DNA of 64,000 nt. Source: Pyrrhoderma lamaoense. Taxonomy: Eukaryota; Basidiomycota; Agaricomycetes; Hymenochaetales; Hymenochaetaceae. The position numbers were made by a program, and so were the translations under genes. Below, piece by piece: positions 38,206 through 50,299 of the stretch (the stretch's first letter is position 1; the number at the start of each line of letters is the position of its first letter). Under the pieces are notes generated by a model. That model did no database searches, had not been told where the DNA came from, and worked only from the letters and a program-made list of their open reading frames with translations. The DNA lies in the NCBI GenBank assembly GCA_002794735.1, contig NBAZ01000006.1, forward strand, positions 930,001 through 994,000, written 5' to 3'.

Positions 38206-38486
38206 GTTGAAATGCTTGAAGATACGGGGTTAATCAAGAGTCCTTCAAACTATGCTTAGCGATCTTCTCGGTCATGCCCGAGGAGTGCTATACAGTACCT
38301 AAGTTAGTCACTTTTGCTTAGTAATGACATCATTTCCTTTCTTGACTCAGATACAGCTTTGCACATTAATGTTGGTGCTTTGCTGAGATTTATCACATTG
38401 TAAATAGAGGCACGTTTTTGAGCAAACAGTCACTCCAATTCTGTATCTCTTAGCAAGCTGTTCTTGCGCTTTGTGCACGCTCGCGC
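38206..38486. promoter_or_regulatory. Bidirectional promoter region of eS30 and the 38.5-kb gene
   Basis: 281 bp separate two head-to-head start codons. No TATA box is obvious; CT-rich and AT-rich patches only. Confidence 0.4.
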
Positions 38487-38932
38487 ATGGTAAACGACCA
38501 ACAAGTTAGCCCTCCTCCTGGTTTACTTAGGGTAATATTAACGGCATATTTTCATCATTGTTTTACTAAGAGTTATGTCTAGCGTATCAGCGATGCACGA
38601 TATAAACTGTACCGTAAACTTTCTCAGGCAAAGGCAAATGAAGAGCAAGCTGTTGGATCTGGAGAAGGGGATCTCAATAATCAAATACACGAATCAAAGT
38701 ATGAGGTAAAGAAGGGTTGGCTCCGCCACTCTTTATGTATTCAAATTGGGCGGAACGTCTCAAGAGTATCATGGTGGTTGAGAAAGTCGAAGAGCTGCAG
38801 AATGGCGAAAATGCCAAAGAAAATTATAGTGATAGCCAGATTGGCACCGAACGAGACGGAGAGACTGATGGAGAAAGTGATAGGGTCACTGAGGACAGTG
38901 AGACATTGGAACATCATCATTATACCGTCTAA
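38487..38932 (+). CDS. Small acidic-tailed protein, unknown function
   Basis: Three exons, 38487..38531, 38583..38705, 38765..38932 (111 residues), introns of 51 and 59 nt with good signals and phase 0. N terminus MVNDQQVSPPPGLLRRISDA continues as a basic helix (RYKLYRKLSQAKANEEQ). The C terminus is very acidic (DGETDGESDRVTEDSETLEH). No family recognised. Exon 3 could start elsewhere: the frame upstream of its acceptor also reads sensibly (FMYSNWAERLK), so the last junction is uncertain. Confidence 0.5.
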
Positions 38933-39698
38933 TCGTCAGCAAAGCAAAGAGGTCACTTTCTGGTATACCAAAGTGAATGATATTGAGGCAAGTATTTGAA
39001 ACAAGAAATCGACACGAATGTGAACTAATCTGAAAGATGTTTCACAATGGTCAAATACGTGTCGATGAGGCTACTGAATATATACTTGAGAACTCTGATT
39101 ATTAGGCTGATAATAGGAAACATGATCAGAAGATACAGCCCCTTAGCCCGTAGATAGTGTAAATAACCTGACTATAACATCATAATTAGTATAAAATATC
39201 AAAAAGCGAAAAAAAAACATATAAAGTTTGGATCAGAATTGCAGAAGTATGAATCATCAGATAACCAATAAAGGTTATAAGACTGTTGAGCTTGAATGTG
39301 ATGATTTGTTCATCATGTAAATTTTCATGGGAGAAGTACTCACCTATGAATTTGCAAAGCAATGACCACTTATTACGACAAGGTCATTTAAGACATCGTG
39401 GAAACATTGTAACACTAAGAGTAGAAAAATTTAAGGAGAAAAATGCGAGTGACATAATCAAGAAGTTTAGGGTCCGTTCTAAAGTCCGATACTAAGGTAA
39501 CGGTGAACACGATCACGTGATCAACTCCCTATTCAACCATCACATGGCATCAGTCCTAAGACAGTTTGTGTTGCTCGCAAACACCTCTAATTCGTTGCAC
39601 ACATACACAATATTTCATTTCTGTGGCCTCGATATCCCTTCTCTCTTTTTCTGTACAATAGCAACCCTCTAGTTTCTACTCCGAATTAGTCAACTGTC
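38933..39698. other. AT-rich intergenic, SAP-gene promoter
   Basis: Repetitive AT-rich sequence and an isolated 69-codon frame with no signal. ATCACGTGATCA, a palindrome containing an E-box CACGTG, is at about 39511-39522 upstream of the SAP-domain gene. Confidence 0.4.
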
Positions 39699-42436
39699 AT
39701 GTCGACGACAGATATACTTTTCAACTCTCCTGCACTACATTCACTCAAGCGCGCACAGTTGGTTAAACTCTGTAAACTCCATAATGTTAAAGCTTCAGGG
39801 AAAAATACAGATTTAGTGACACGCTTAAAACGACATGCGCGCCACCTTCCTCCCGATACACCGTTAAGTATTGCTGTACGGAGTGAATTATCCGATTTTG
39901 GTGAAGGTATAACAGAAAGTGAAGGAGCGACAGAAGACGACACTGACGACGAAACACTTATGGGTCAACGTCCTAGTGAGATGTGGGAAGTCGTTATGGA
40001 TGGTATCCCAGAAGAAGATTGCGATAACAAAGGGTGTATTGGCTCGAAAGTGGCACTGGTTGGGAATAGTCAACCTGGTGGTGAATTCGGAACATCAGGT
40101 AGTTCTAAGTGTATGTCCCGAATAGTCTATCCTTTGTCCGCGGAGATTTAATTATGATTGCTGTGGTTTGTTCCGCTCATTGTCTTTCATAGCAACCCTC
40201 ATAAGGTCAATCGCAAGTTCAATTGGGCTTAAGCGCAGTGCTTCAAGTACTTCCAATACAGAAACTCTAACTCAAACAGAGAGCTTGAACTCTTTGGACA
40301 CCTCTAAGGGCTCAAGAAACTGGGCCTCAGGATCCAAAAAAGGGCTAAATTCTCTCTTTGGTAGCAATAGTGACACAAGGCCACGCGACTCACTCGCCGA
40401 ACACGCAATTCCATACAAAGATATACCTCTTGCCCGTCTTTCTCAACTTCCACGTTCGGACCCGTTTACATTTACAGATTATAACGGGCCGGACAATATG
40501 TCAGTCGACTCTATAGATATCCCTGTTCCAGGTATTGGTGGTCGCATGGGTGTCGTTGTCTCGGATTCATCTAAGATGAGCTCAACAATTCGCTTGATTA
40601 CGAGTGCAAGCTCTTCAGCAGTAAACACGAGTGACGATATACCCAATTTAAGGCCTATAACGCCTGGGTTCGAACTCATTCAACCAACTCCAGGTAGACC
40701 AGGAATAACCAAATGGCCTGCATCTCCCGAGAAAATGGAAACGGAGGAGAGATTATATCCTCGTCTTGAACCAGAAGACTTGGACATGACTATTTTAACT
40801 TCCCCAAGTCGGGAAAAAGCCCTTCAAGAGCCATTGTCTCCATCTCCAGATGCTGTCCCTAAGGATGCATTCGTCTTTGGCTCACCAAATCCACAACGTT
40901 CTTCGACAGCTGGTGATTTCTCAAAGGCTGCCTCAAGTATCCTTGCGGAAATGAATGCCCGGCTCGGCTTGGCAGGCGGTCGTTTAATCGATAAAGACGT
41001 GCTTGCTCATGCACCTCGCTCACAACTGAGCGCCGAAGAGATAATGTCATATCAGTTTGGTGGAGCACAGTCGACGGAAGAGAAAATGGAGACTGATGGC
41101 AGCATGAGTTCTCGTTTTGATAAAGTACATGAGAAGGAATTTGCTCGAATGGACGGCATTGACACCCATTACGCTGCCAGACGTGGAACGAAGGAGCCAT
41201 TAAATGCAAACAATAGGAAACGAAAGTCGAATATGTTTGATAAAGATACGAGATCAGTCAAGAAGAGTAAGAGTGTGGCGCCAGCAATTACTCCTGAAAG
41301 CAAGACAATCGCAAATGTATGTGTGATGCCTGGTGCGTTTGAAGCCGAGGAGGACAATGAGGAAGAGGCCAACCAGAGAGATGGCGTCGGCTCGGATGAT
41401 GCAGAGAAAGAAGGAAAGGTTCGGGGTGCTAAACGTGCCTGCGTCGAATCCGGTAAAGGAGTCAGTGGAGAATCGAAACGTATTGCAATTGCTCCCTCAG
41501 CACTGAACAAGATCAGTAAAGCACAAGATAACGAATCTGAAGAGGCGAAGAAGAAACGGAATGAAGCGATAAAACGTCATCTTGCATTAGCAAAGGCTCG
41601 CAGAAGGAGTAGTCGGGGTCATCCTAGCATTACTGGGGGACGTGCCTCTATTGCAGCACGTACGTGTATCTTCCTTATTATCGTTGAATATACTGTAACC
41701 AAAATGTATATCTTATTACTATCTCTACAGAGAAGAAGAAATCTGGGTTTGGGCTACTATCCACTACGAAGTCTATTGTGAAGGCAGTATGGAATCGCGG
41801 AGCTGGTAATCCGTCAAGTAAGATTACCGCTAAACAGGAAACCAAATCATCTGTGCCTTCAGTAACCCCTCCAGCGGCTATATCATCAAACATAAACTCT
41901 ACAACCACAGCTGCTAGAAAATCAACCATCGCCCGAAGACTGGTGCTAGAGCTTTCTTAGGTGTTAGACCTGCTGCTACGCGTTCTTCAACCATACGCAG
42001 CTCAAGCAGCAGCAATACTATTGGTACTGGAGGAACTCTCCGTCCAAAAGCAAAAGCAAGTCTTGCCCCTTCGAATCAGCAGCAGCGTGTTGCCTCCGAC
42101 TCCCTAGCTAGAAACTCTACTCCAAACACCTCAACACAACCGGCTTCAAACAACGACTCATATAAGGCTGACCCTGGGCCAAATCCAGTACCTGGAAGTA
42201 TACGTGCTCATAAACCGTCTTCAGCGACGTTGACAGGAACTTCAAGGCTAACTGCACCCACAGCCAGCTCCTTAGCCAAAATGAACTCAAGAGTTGCTTC
42301 AAGTGGTTCAAAGACGAATACGATCACTAAGCCCGGCACTCGTAAGGTTCCTCGTGCCCGTGCTTCAGCCGCTGTGCTATCCCCTTCAAAGATCCCAGTT
42401 TTCTCTCCAGTAGAGAAAGGACTTCACATGTACTAG
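39699..42436 (+). CDS. SAP-domain protein, probably nuclear
   Basis: Exons 39699..40108, 40206..41659, 41731..41817, 41961..42436 (808 residues). Residues about 10-45 (SLKRAQLVKLCKLHNVKASG, then KNTDLVTRLKRH) fit a SAP DNA/RNA-binding helix-extension-helix motif. The rest is low complexity: acidic/Ser-rich stretches, several Lys/Arg clusters (KRKSNMFDK; KKKRNEAIKRHLALAKARRR) that could be nuclear localisation signals, and a Ser/Thr/Ala-rich C terminus with RP/SP pairs (KIPVFSPVEK). The third intron (143 nt, GTAAGATT...TTCTTAG) is needed to stay open. It resembles chromatin or mitosis-associated SAP proteins of basidiomycetes; no specific function assigned. Confidence 0.72.
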
Positions 42437-43285
42437 TACACAATTTACGACACTCTCACCGTCTTTTTTTTTGCTTCATAACTTCGTTCAAGCATATATT
42501 CTTGTACCAGTTAGTACAGGCGATTACAACACGCCTTCATGTCTATGATTTGTATAGTTTATGTAGATCAATAATGTGTTTAGTCCTATAGAGTTGCATG
42601 ACAGATTACAGCAACTTAATGAGTGGTTTGGACAAAAAAATTACGTAAAACGTTGTAGAGAATCCTTATATTATTATTATAAGATGATGATTTAGGACTT
42701 GTTCGATACACTACAATCTCTGTTCATACCTTCTAAAGAAGGAAATTGTAGAGACCGACTCCAATCATGGACTTGGTCACAAAGTCACACCTTCCTCAAT
42801 TAGAAGGTATCAATCGAGCTAAGGACTCATACACAGCAGATATTTAACTTCAACACTTGATGTGGTCTTGTAATATAATGAAAGCTATCATCCGCCCTAC
42901 AGATTCCTGTGGCCTTTTAATTATTTTCATCAATAACTGTGAAAGGTCTTTGAAAAAGCATAAAGAAACGGTATCATCTCAATGTTGTTACTTGATCATA
43001 ACGGCCTAAGCGTTTTACCACTCAAGGGACAATCACTTTATTACGACAATTAGTAGTTTCTCACACGTTACTTGGCAGCTCTGTAACGCTAAGTTAGACC
43101 TTCCAGATATAGTAGGTTTGTATTTATACTTGTTTACGTTCACGTAGGAAAGCAATCCGCTAGATGTTACTGTCGCTGAAGTTGTCTAGCTCGACGAACT
43201 CTATATAAGGACCCGACTATGCCCCAACCTCGCCAACAACTCTTACTCCCCTCACTTACAACAAACGTGGAATCCCGTCCCGAAC
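42437..43285. promoter_or_regulatory. Upstream region of Clp1-like gene with TATA box
   Basis: CTATATAAGG at 43201-43210, 76-85 nt before the start codon, is a good TATA element. The rest is AT-rich with an inverted-looking GGAAATTGT/ACAATCTC area near 42715-42750. No gene seen. Confidence 0.5.
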
Positions 43286-44667
43286 ATGGTTAAAAAGTCG
43301 TTAACATCATCAGCGCATTCGAAGTCGTGTAAGAAGACAACGAAGGTGAAGCAGCTAGCATTGTCAACTAAACGTTCACGGAAGCAGCCTATATGTACAA
43401 GTAGCTTATCTTCTGCATCCTCATTGCGTCGCCTCCGAGCTTCTCGTGTTTTAAGGCCACGGAACCACTCTATAGGGAGAGTCAAAGTCGCTTCGGCCAG
43501 GTCCCGTTCAAGGAGCAATAGCAGGCAGCAAGAGCCTCAGCCCATCCAATCAGAAGTACCTGCATGTTGCGGTGCTCACAATAAGCAAGATTGTACTAAA
43601 TGTCAAAGCTCTAACAAATCCCCAATGTATCTCTTGTCGGGAGGTGCTGCCGCCAACCATGCTCTTGCTCAACGTCTTCCGAAGACTCTCATGCGTCCAG
43701 TCTTTCCCGAGGCAGCACCGGCAGACCTTGCGTATGCTGCTAATAACTCGGAGCTTCTCGCTTGGACTCCCATGGATGTTCGTAAAGAGTTGCTTCTTGA
43801 TAGCAGACAGTACGTGAATCTAATCTACGTCTCGACTCATCGATATTTATCAATTTATTTAGTCTACTCTATGCTTTCATGAATACTCGCATTGCACCTA
43901 TCAATGCACTTCGTACATCTCAGCTGCCTAAATCGGTTAATATCCACATTCCAGAAGGAACTTCATCCCAGCACTTAACGACACACATCCTTGCCGTGCA
44001 CTCTGTTGGGCGTCCACAACCCCTGCCTCATCCTGTTTCTCCAGTTGCAACCAAAGGACGCATTCCCCACACTCCAGCCAACACATATATACCAGCCCCT
44101 GTTACGGGCGCGAGGAAAGTAACACTCTATCCTATCCACGGTCTTCTCCTTTCCGCTCATTGCGCACGTATCCCCCCTCTTCCTCGTTACTCTGACGAAT
44201 CTGCCGCGACTGATCCGATCGCACCCCTCCCATCCTATGATACGTCGGGGAAAATTTGTGAAGTTCCACTGGTGCCTTTTGGTGTCCCCGCCGCAGAATG
44301 TTTTGGCATTCTACTACAATATTTGTACACTCAAGACGCACCTGCACTACTTCGTAATATACTGCCATTCTGGCATGGAGCAGATGTGCCACGTCCGATT
44401 TCAGTTGTTCCACGCAATCAGAGTCTGTCTGGACCTCTCGAGCAAACCGACTACGAATTTTCGCCAAGCGACCAGGCGCGTATCGCGGCTCTTTCCAAGG
44501 AACTATCCGAGCGATTGACTGGGGCGTCGCTTGTTAGTCTTGCAATGCGCATACACGGCTTATGGCAGAACGCATGCTCACTTGGAATCCGCGGTGACGA
44601 TGTCTGGGATGTGGTGAGCGTTGCTTGGAGGACTGTTCTCGGTGCTTTGGCGATCGAAAAGCACTAA
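43286..44667 (+). CDS. Clp1-like protein (clampless1 family)
   Basis: Resembles Clp1 of Coprinopsis, required for clamp cells and A-mating-type-driven development; molecular activity unknown. Two exons, 43286..43809 and 43863..44667 (442 residues), joined by a 53-nt phase-2 intron (GTACGT...TTTAG). The N-terminal ~110 residues are basic and Ser-rich with a short Cys cluster (CCGAHNKQDCTKC). The family region then runs: KTLMRPVFPEAAPADLAYA, DVRKELLLDSRHLLYAFMNT, NIHIPEG...THILAVHS, ARKVTLYPIHGLLLSAHCAR, VPLVPFGVPAAECFGILLQY-LYTQ, and the C-terminal IHGLWQNACSLGIRGDDVWD then VAWRTVLGALAIEKH. A TATA box sits ~80 nt upstream. Intact, unlike the relative at 9.7-11.5 kb. Confidence 0.8.
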
Positions 44668-45743
44668 CTGTATATATTCCATCTATTTCTTGTTACCTTC
44701 ATTGTAGAGTTTCCTCTCTCTCTTGCATTTCTTTTTCTGACTGTTTTGTTCTCTTTTGCATCTGCTATCGATCCACATCACCACTGTACTATTTCTGCAT
44801 CGAACATTCTGCTATCGATTTGTTATCTTGCGCTTTCATGCTTTCCCGTTTCTTCCTTGCTTTCCGTCGCTTTCCGTCGTCGCATTCTTCCTACTTTCTA
44901 CACATCCTAATTTACCGTTCTGTGGCATTAGAACTCCTTTTGTTGAAGTCCGTTATGGTTCCTTTTATATGTTTCTCCCCCTTTTTCCATCTAACAGCTT
45001 ATGAATATGCCCACTTCTTGTCTAGCTATTTTGCGAATTATGGCTTTATCCCCTCCTACAAATCCAACACGAATTATAGCCACCTTTTACTACTCGTGGA
45101 GCGAAGAGAAAGTAGCTCAAACGAGGTACAATACAAATGTAAATTTATCTTAGTGTACTGTCATTTTGTACTTTATTCAGAGACAGAATATACCATCACA
45201 TATGTAAATCGAAACCGAATGATACTACTAGTACTAGTACTATTACTAGTACATTGTCTTACTGATTACATATAGAAGTCTCCTATATATGGTTTTCGTC
45301 GATCCTTTCCACCTTATGCAAGTAGTTATGTATTTGATGATGGATTCCGTGCTTTGTACATGTACGTGTATATTCCGCTCATGACCCATTTTTTCTCTAT
45401 ACCCTTTTTAATCTGTTTACAATGGACAAAACCTGCTGCTAACCAACCTCAAGAAGATAAAATTGTCATGCAGACCAGATTAAATCTGTAGATCATATAT
45501 CTGCTAGTATCATCCTTGACCTTCAGCTTGGTCAAGTAAGTCGAAGTACAACCAAGCACACAACTTTTAATCGGTCTTTCATATTTTTCGATAATTAAGG
45601 TCGGCCTTTATTTTGAGAACATGACCTATTGTTTTACTTTAGAATTATATTTCAGCTATTAATGAGCAATATCAAACAGGCCTAGCGCTAGTTAAATCTC
45701 ACAGTTTTGGACAACCAGCCTCTTCTAAGTTGGATATATTTAT
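44668..45743. other. Pyrimidine-rich 3' flank of the Clp1-like gene
   Basis: C/T-rich until about 45,100. A CTAGTA-type alternating palindromic stretch (ACTACTAGTACTAGTACT, ATTACTAGTAC) is at about 45224-45251. The long open frame 44625-45275 is Phe/Leu/Ser-rich because of the pyrimidine bias and is rejected as a gene. Confidence 0.5.
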
Positions 45744-47806
45744 ATGAACTACCCACTTCCAGCCTTTTATGAGCCTGTCTATCACTCCCATCTGCTCATA
45801 CACACTCTTATTTGCTGCGTGCTCCCTCACTTGGGCATGTCCATGCTGAAACGTCTTCTTATCACTCTGTTTTGGTCTCTAAGTTATATCACGTTAAAGG
45901 TTGGGTCTTTTGTCAAGTCAAAACTTCGTTCTCTTCAGCACGCTATGGCAGTCGCACGACTATACGCCGTTGTCTTGCGTCTGGATGCGCTTGAATCTCC
46001 ATCTTACATACTTCTACGCGACGATAATGCTGAACTGGAACGAGGGCCTGGACAAGATAGTTCAGCTTTGATACTGAAGGAGATAGGGATACTGAAAGAA
46101 GAGTGTGTTGGACTGAAAAGGGAGATGACTCAGACTCAAAGCAAACTGGAAAATTTGAGCTTTATGGTTGAGTCAGTGAAGAATCCGGCAGATAATGGAA
46201 ACAAAGGAGCGTTGTGTGTTCCAGATTCGGGACTGAGTAGGGCAGAAGAAGAGGCTAGGGTGAAGTTCTCAGACCCAGAAGCTCGGGGTAACTTTGCTCG
46301 CTTACAAAACTCATATCTGGAATCTTGTATCTTCCCAAAGACCACTTCTGTGTCCAGGGATGTATCAGGATTAAGGGATGGCATCGCTGAAGATTGCAAT
46401 CATGCTGAAACGACAGATGATTCTATCATTATCATCACGGAAACCGAAGCCTCTGTCAGCTCTATCACCCAAGAATGCGTGTCTCCGACGAACCCATCCA
46501 TAGTCACCGTAGCAAGTGATTTTTGTGACCATCATACCCTCACTCAGCAAAAAAAACCTACAGGAACAACATTAAAAGATGGTGCAAACTCAAATCAGTA
46601 TCCCGTCAGTCCAGAGATAAATCCCATTCCAGTTCATATAACGACTCGGCCTTCTCTTCCTCCAAAATTCCCCACATCAACACGTTTGTCAGTATCCTCG
46701 TCACCAACAAGGCACAAGAACTCTTGTTCTACTACGGGAAAATCAAAGCTCAGACCCCTACTCCTTGCCGCTAGGTTTACTACAGCGGCCTCGGGATCGG
46801 TTCGTCGTAAGCTAGCAGCCAAGAAATCAAACATAAACATTAAGTGTAACGAAGCTTCGAAAATTAAGTCTCCAGAGAAAAAAGCTCATGGGTCGAAGGA
46901 AAAAATCGACCATCCATTTCTGGTATGAGACACGACACTCATGTTTCGTCAGCGAAGGACAATGCAAAATTGAATCCTTGCGCCCCAGTTTTCATGCCAG
47001 GTACTATCACGACTCAGCAGGTTCAAAATCTACCACTTGTCAATAAAGGCTCAGTTACAGATAAGAATACCAATAATAATGACCAACAGGCTAGAGCTCC
47101 ACACACCAATGGTCACTATTCGGCAGCGTTGTCACCAAGTCTATCCCCTTTCTTGTGCATTTCTCCTTCTCCAAACTCACCTTTCGTACGTCCCGCGCCA
47201 GCACGCAGACAATCTGAGGATGGTTATACTAGAAAGAGCGCGGCGATACCAATTCGTGCTCCTCACGAAAAACAAGATGCCATTGATAAACCCGCCGAAG
47301 ATGAGAGGAAGAGGAAGACGGAAACTCGTGCTTCAAGTTTAAGTCTCATACGTGAACGTGCTGCCAAACGTGAGGCAGCTCGCGCATCTGGTACTTCAAA
47401 TCCTCCAACTCCAATTCTACCCGACCCAGCTTTGGCTGTTAATAAGATGTCCGGTGTACCGACAGCTGGCATTGGGTTAACTACGTCTATCTTTCCCTCT
47501 TCCTCGTCAGGCTTGGGATTCGACTTACAGTCGGTTGAGTCAGTCTCTGCCGCGACTTCGGTGAAGAATACTATGAAGCTAAATGCTCGACCACGTCTTG
47601 AGGGTAAAGGTTTGCCTAGTATTGCCTCAAGACGTGCCCTTGAAGAGCTTTCTAATCTGATCTCAAAGACAAATATGCTTGTCGAGGATGAGAGCGAAGT
47701 TGTGAAAAGTACACAACAAGACAGTGCAGGGTGCATCAGTAGAGAACTAGGAACAATCCAGTCTGCTGATTCAAAATCGAGGCTGGGGTGTTGGGCTAGC
47801 CAATGA
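45744..47806 (+). CDS. Low-complexity protein with N-terminal hydrophobic segment and coiled coil
   Basis: Exon 1 45744..46922, intron 46923..47017 (GTATGA...ACTCAG), exon 2 47018..47806 (655 residues). The junction is required by phase. A hydrophobic N-terminal part (LICCVLPHLGMS; LLITLFWSLSYITLKVG) may be a signal anchor. A short coiled coil (ILKEIGILKEECVGLKREMT) follows at about 110-145. The rest is Ser/Thr/Pro-rich with basic clusters and a conserved-looking RERAAKREAARAS helix. Alternative starts at downstream Met codons (MSMLKRLL, MAVARLYAV) are possible. Function unknown. Confidence 0.55.
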
Positions 47807-47989
47807 TTGAAGATTGTTCTCGTTTTTCATTTTTATTCATGAATATATTTTTAAATTTTGTAGGTCCATGTATCTAGTCAACTATATTGAATATACAATC
47901 AAATTCAATCACGACAAAAGGGATAGCGCACTGAAAATAAAATCTGAGATAATATACACAAAAAAGTTAAAATACATGCTAATTTACAA

Positions 47990-48061
47990 CTCTCTGTCGG
48001 GGAATCGAACCCCGCTTTCGCGCGTGACAGGCGCGTGTACTAACCGATATACTAACAGAGA
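47990..48061 (-). tRNA. tRNA-Asp (anticodon GTC), intronless
   Basis: On the minus strand TCTCTGT/ACAGAGA form the acceptor stem. The D-arm TAGTATATCGGTTAGTA, anticodon stem CGCGC/GCGCG with loop CTGTCAC, and T-arm CGGGGTTCGATTCCCCG are canonical. Discriminator G. Matches yeast tRNA-Asp in layout. Confidence 0.95.
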
Positions 48062-49535
48062 CATGTTCTATTACTAGCTTACTCAGTATATACACAACAT
48101 CAAAGCACCTAAATTCCGATAAATTAAACTGAACGTCTCTTTCTTATCAAATTATGATTCTCTTTCTCATACATACAACTCTACATAACATATACAAAAA
48201 GAAGAATATTCAATATAGGACTAATTAAGAATAAACTCACTATCTCATTCAGGTAGGTCTCTCAGTATTCAGTACTCTTTTACTCCAGGGTCAAAAGAGC
48301 TACCAAGTGAAAAGCTGGTTATGTGTATATCCTTCAACGTCACCCCGAGTTTATGCCAATTAAGTAACTTATTTTTTCCTCTTCCTTCACAGTACCTCTT
48401 ACAATCTCTAAGGGCATGGCTTACTCTAAATCACCTTATTCCTAGTCTCTTCCTTCTTGCACAATTTTACTTATGTTTGGGCTAAACACTGGGAGGAGGC
48501 GTCTTGGTTTTCACCGCAGCTTATATTCTTTAGAAGGATACTATACTGGGGTGCTACTGTAGAAAGGAAGGAAAGTATAATGCAATAGCAATTTGAATAC
48601 CTCACATCCGATAAAATTCTACAGAATGATACAGAAATGTAGCCTACTGACATGGTCATAGTTGTCAGGTTTGAACTACCCCAGAAAGAGACGGTAGAGA
48701 CAGAAACTCGTCTAACCTATGTTTTTTTTTCCAATATAAAACAGCTTTTAAATCATGCGTTAGGGGTACGATCTGAATCAGGTAATGGAACCTTTTTTAG
48801 ATTGACTCGGGAATTTGAACCGTAAGTATGATAAATGTCGCATACAACTATGTAGGACTAGGGCAGTCACAGTTTCTTCCGATGATTCTGAATCAGGCGA
48901 AAAGCATAGATTCAGGGTATCTAAAGCATGACAATTGTTGATACCCCGGACTCTGGTCCGATCATTGACTACGATATCGCAATATTCCGTTCCCAAGTCG
49001 CTTACTGCTGGTACAAGTTCCCTGAAATGCCCTCCGTATCGGAGGACGGCTCGGTGATTGTTATGCGTACGATAGTTGCTTCGGAATGATAATGAATTTT
49101 ACTCGATGTAACATCCGCATAATTTCAGGCTCTCTTCATGGTTATATTGGATGTAAAGTGAATGGCCAGTAACCTGTATATGGTCGAACACTATCCACAC
49201 ACGTCTTTCGGTGCTAAATGTCTATACAAAGTAAATATACATGCAATCCCGTTATAATAAATAGGTTTCAGTGGAAAATGAGTGTAAAAAGAGACTTATA
49301 ACAATGAGTTTCTCAGAGAAAAGAGTGTTGTAAAGCAATAAATTAGTCGTAAAGAGTGAAAGGCGGGAGACTAGAGATCCATGGTAGTTGAACAAGTTAG
49401 ATCCAATGAAAAACATGATAAACAACAATAATTCCAACAACTAGGAAACAACCAACATCTATTCTCCCTTTTGAAGAGAGGATAGATGCAGATAACGATG
49501 AATAGTGAAGCGAGTAAACTGAAAGGGATCAGTTA
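48062..49535. other. Intergenic, no gene recognised
   Basis: AT-rich on both strands; open frames under 75 codons without signal. Includes the 3' flank of the membrane-protein gene. Confidence 0.4.
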
Positions 49536-50299
49536 TCATCGTACATAAGGAGGTGGTTTACTGTTCTCTTCGTCTATGGTAGACTCGTAATCGTAATTAT
49601 ATTTGGACTCCGATTCCAAAGTATCCACACTCAAGTTCGAAGAACGACTCGACAAAGCACTTGATCCTATGATATCTGTCTGACTAGTGATATGGTGTAC
49701 ACCCAGGCCAGAGTTCCGAATAGACATGAGTTCTCTAACTCCAATATGTGCATTACTAGAATTTGAGGCTATTGAGTAGACTGGTAGGGTGGGATGATCT
49801 GGGTGAGACGATTCGATATCGTGATGTTCTTCTGAACCTGTGAGTCGCTGTCTTCCTGGTACAGCAGCAGCAGCGGCTTGTCCAGTGCTTCCATTTGCGA
49901 CTATAATTGGTATTGATGGTAATGTGGAGGAAGACATGGAAGAAGTAGCTTGGGTACGAGACGGAACTCCATTGGCATCAAGTGTGTACCCATGAGAGAA
50001 CCATGAGCTATTTTTGTTTTGACGCCGTCGTTGTACGTGTAGGTAGGCGAAGAAACTGATAATGATAATGATGGAGACAACAGCTACTCCTGCTACAAGA
50101 TAGCCGAGAATTGAACCCGTATTGGGACCATCGTCGCCATTGGATAATACAGATGTCGAAGATGTAGTGGTAGTATCACTAGAGGTACTAGACGAAGGTA
50201 TATCGTCTCGTCTGCCAGGAAAGGTTAGTATTATGCGATACCAAGTTTTGAACGAATTGCCACTCACAGTTGAAGAGAAGCAAAAGAGCGGATGAACAT
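49536..50299 (-). CDS. Single-pass membrane protein with C-terminal PPPY motif
   Basis: Exons 50299..50268 and 50211..49536, intron 56 nt (GTGAGT...GGCAG), 235 residues. Layout: short N-terminal Ser/Thr-rich ectodomain (IPSSSTSSDTTTTSSTS), one hydrophobic helix at about 46-68 (ILGYLVAGVAVVSIIIIISF), a stop-transfer cluster QRRRQ, then a ~165-residue Ser-rich cytosolic tail ending SKPPPYVR. The PPPY fits a WW-domain ligand such as Rsp5/Nedd4 ligases, so ubiquitin-dependent sorting is an inference. The general form resembles wall-sensor or Mid2-like proteins, but no cleavable signal is clear (MFIRSFASLQL is short). Confidence 0.7.

Noticed and set aside
41818..41960. Apparent frameshift in the SAP-domain gene
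   Set aside because: A 143-nt intron with a strong donor (GTAAGATT) and acceptor (TTTCTTAG) gives the right phase, so no indel is needed.
45224..45251. CTAGTA palindromic repeats as a terminal inverted repeat of a mobile element
   Set aside because: Only one short cluster, no partner, no target-site duplication or transposase nearby.
44625..45275. 216-codon open frame after the Clp1-like gene
   Set aside because: Phe/Leu/Ser-rich product of pyrimidine-biased DNA, overlapping the Clp1-like exon end; no family signal.
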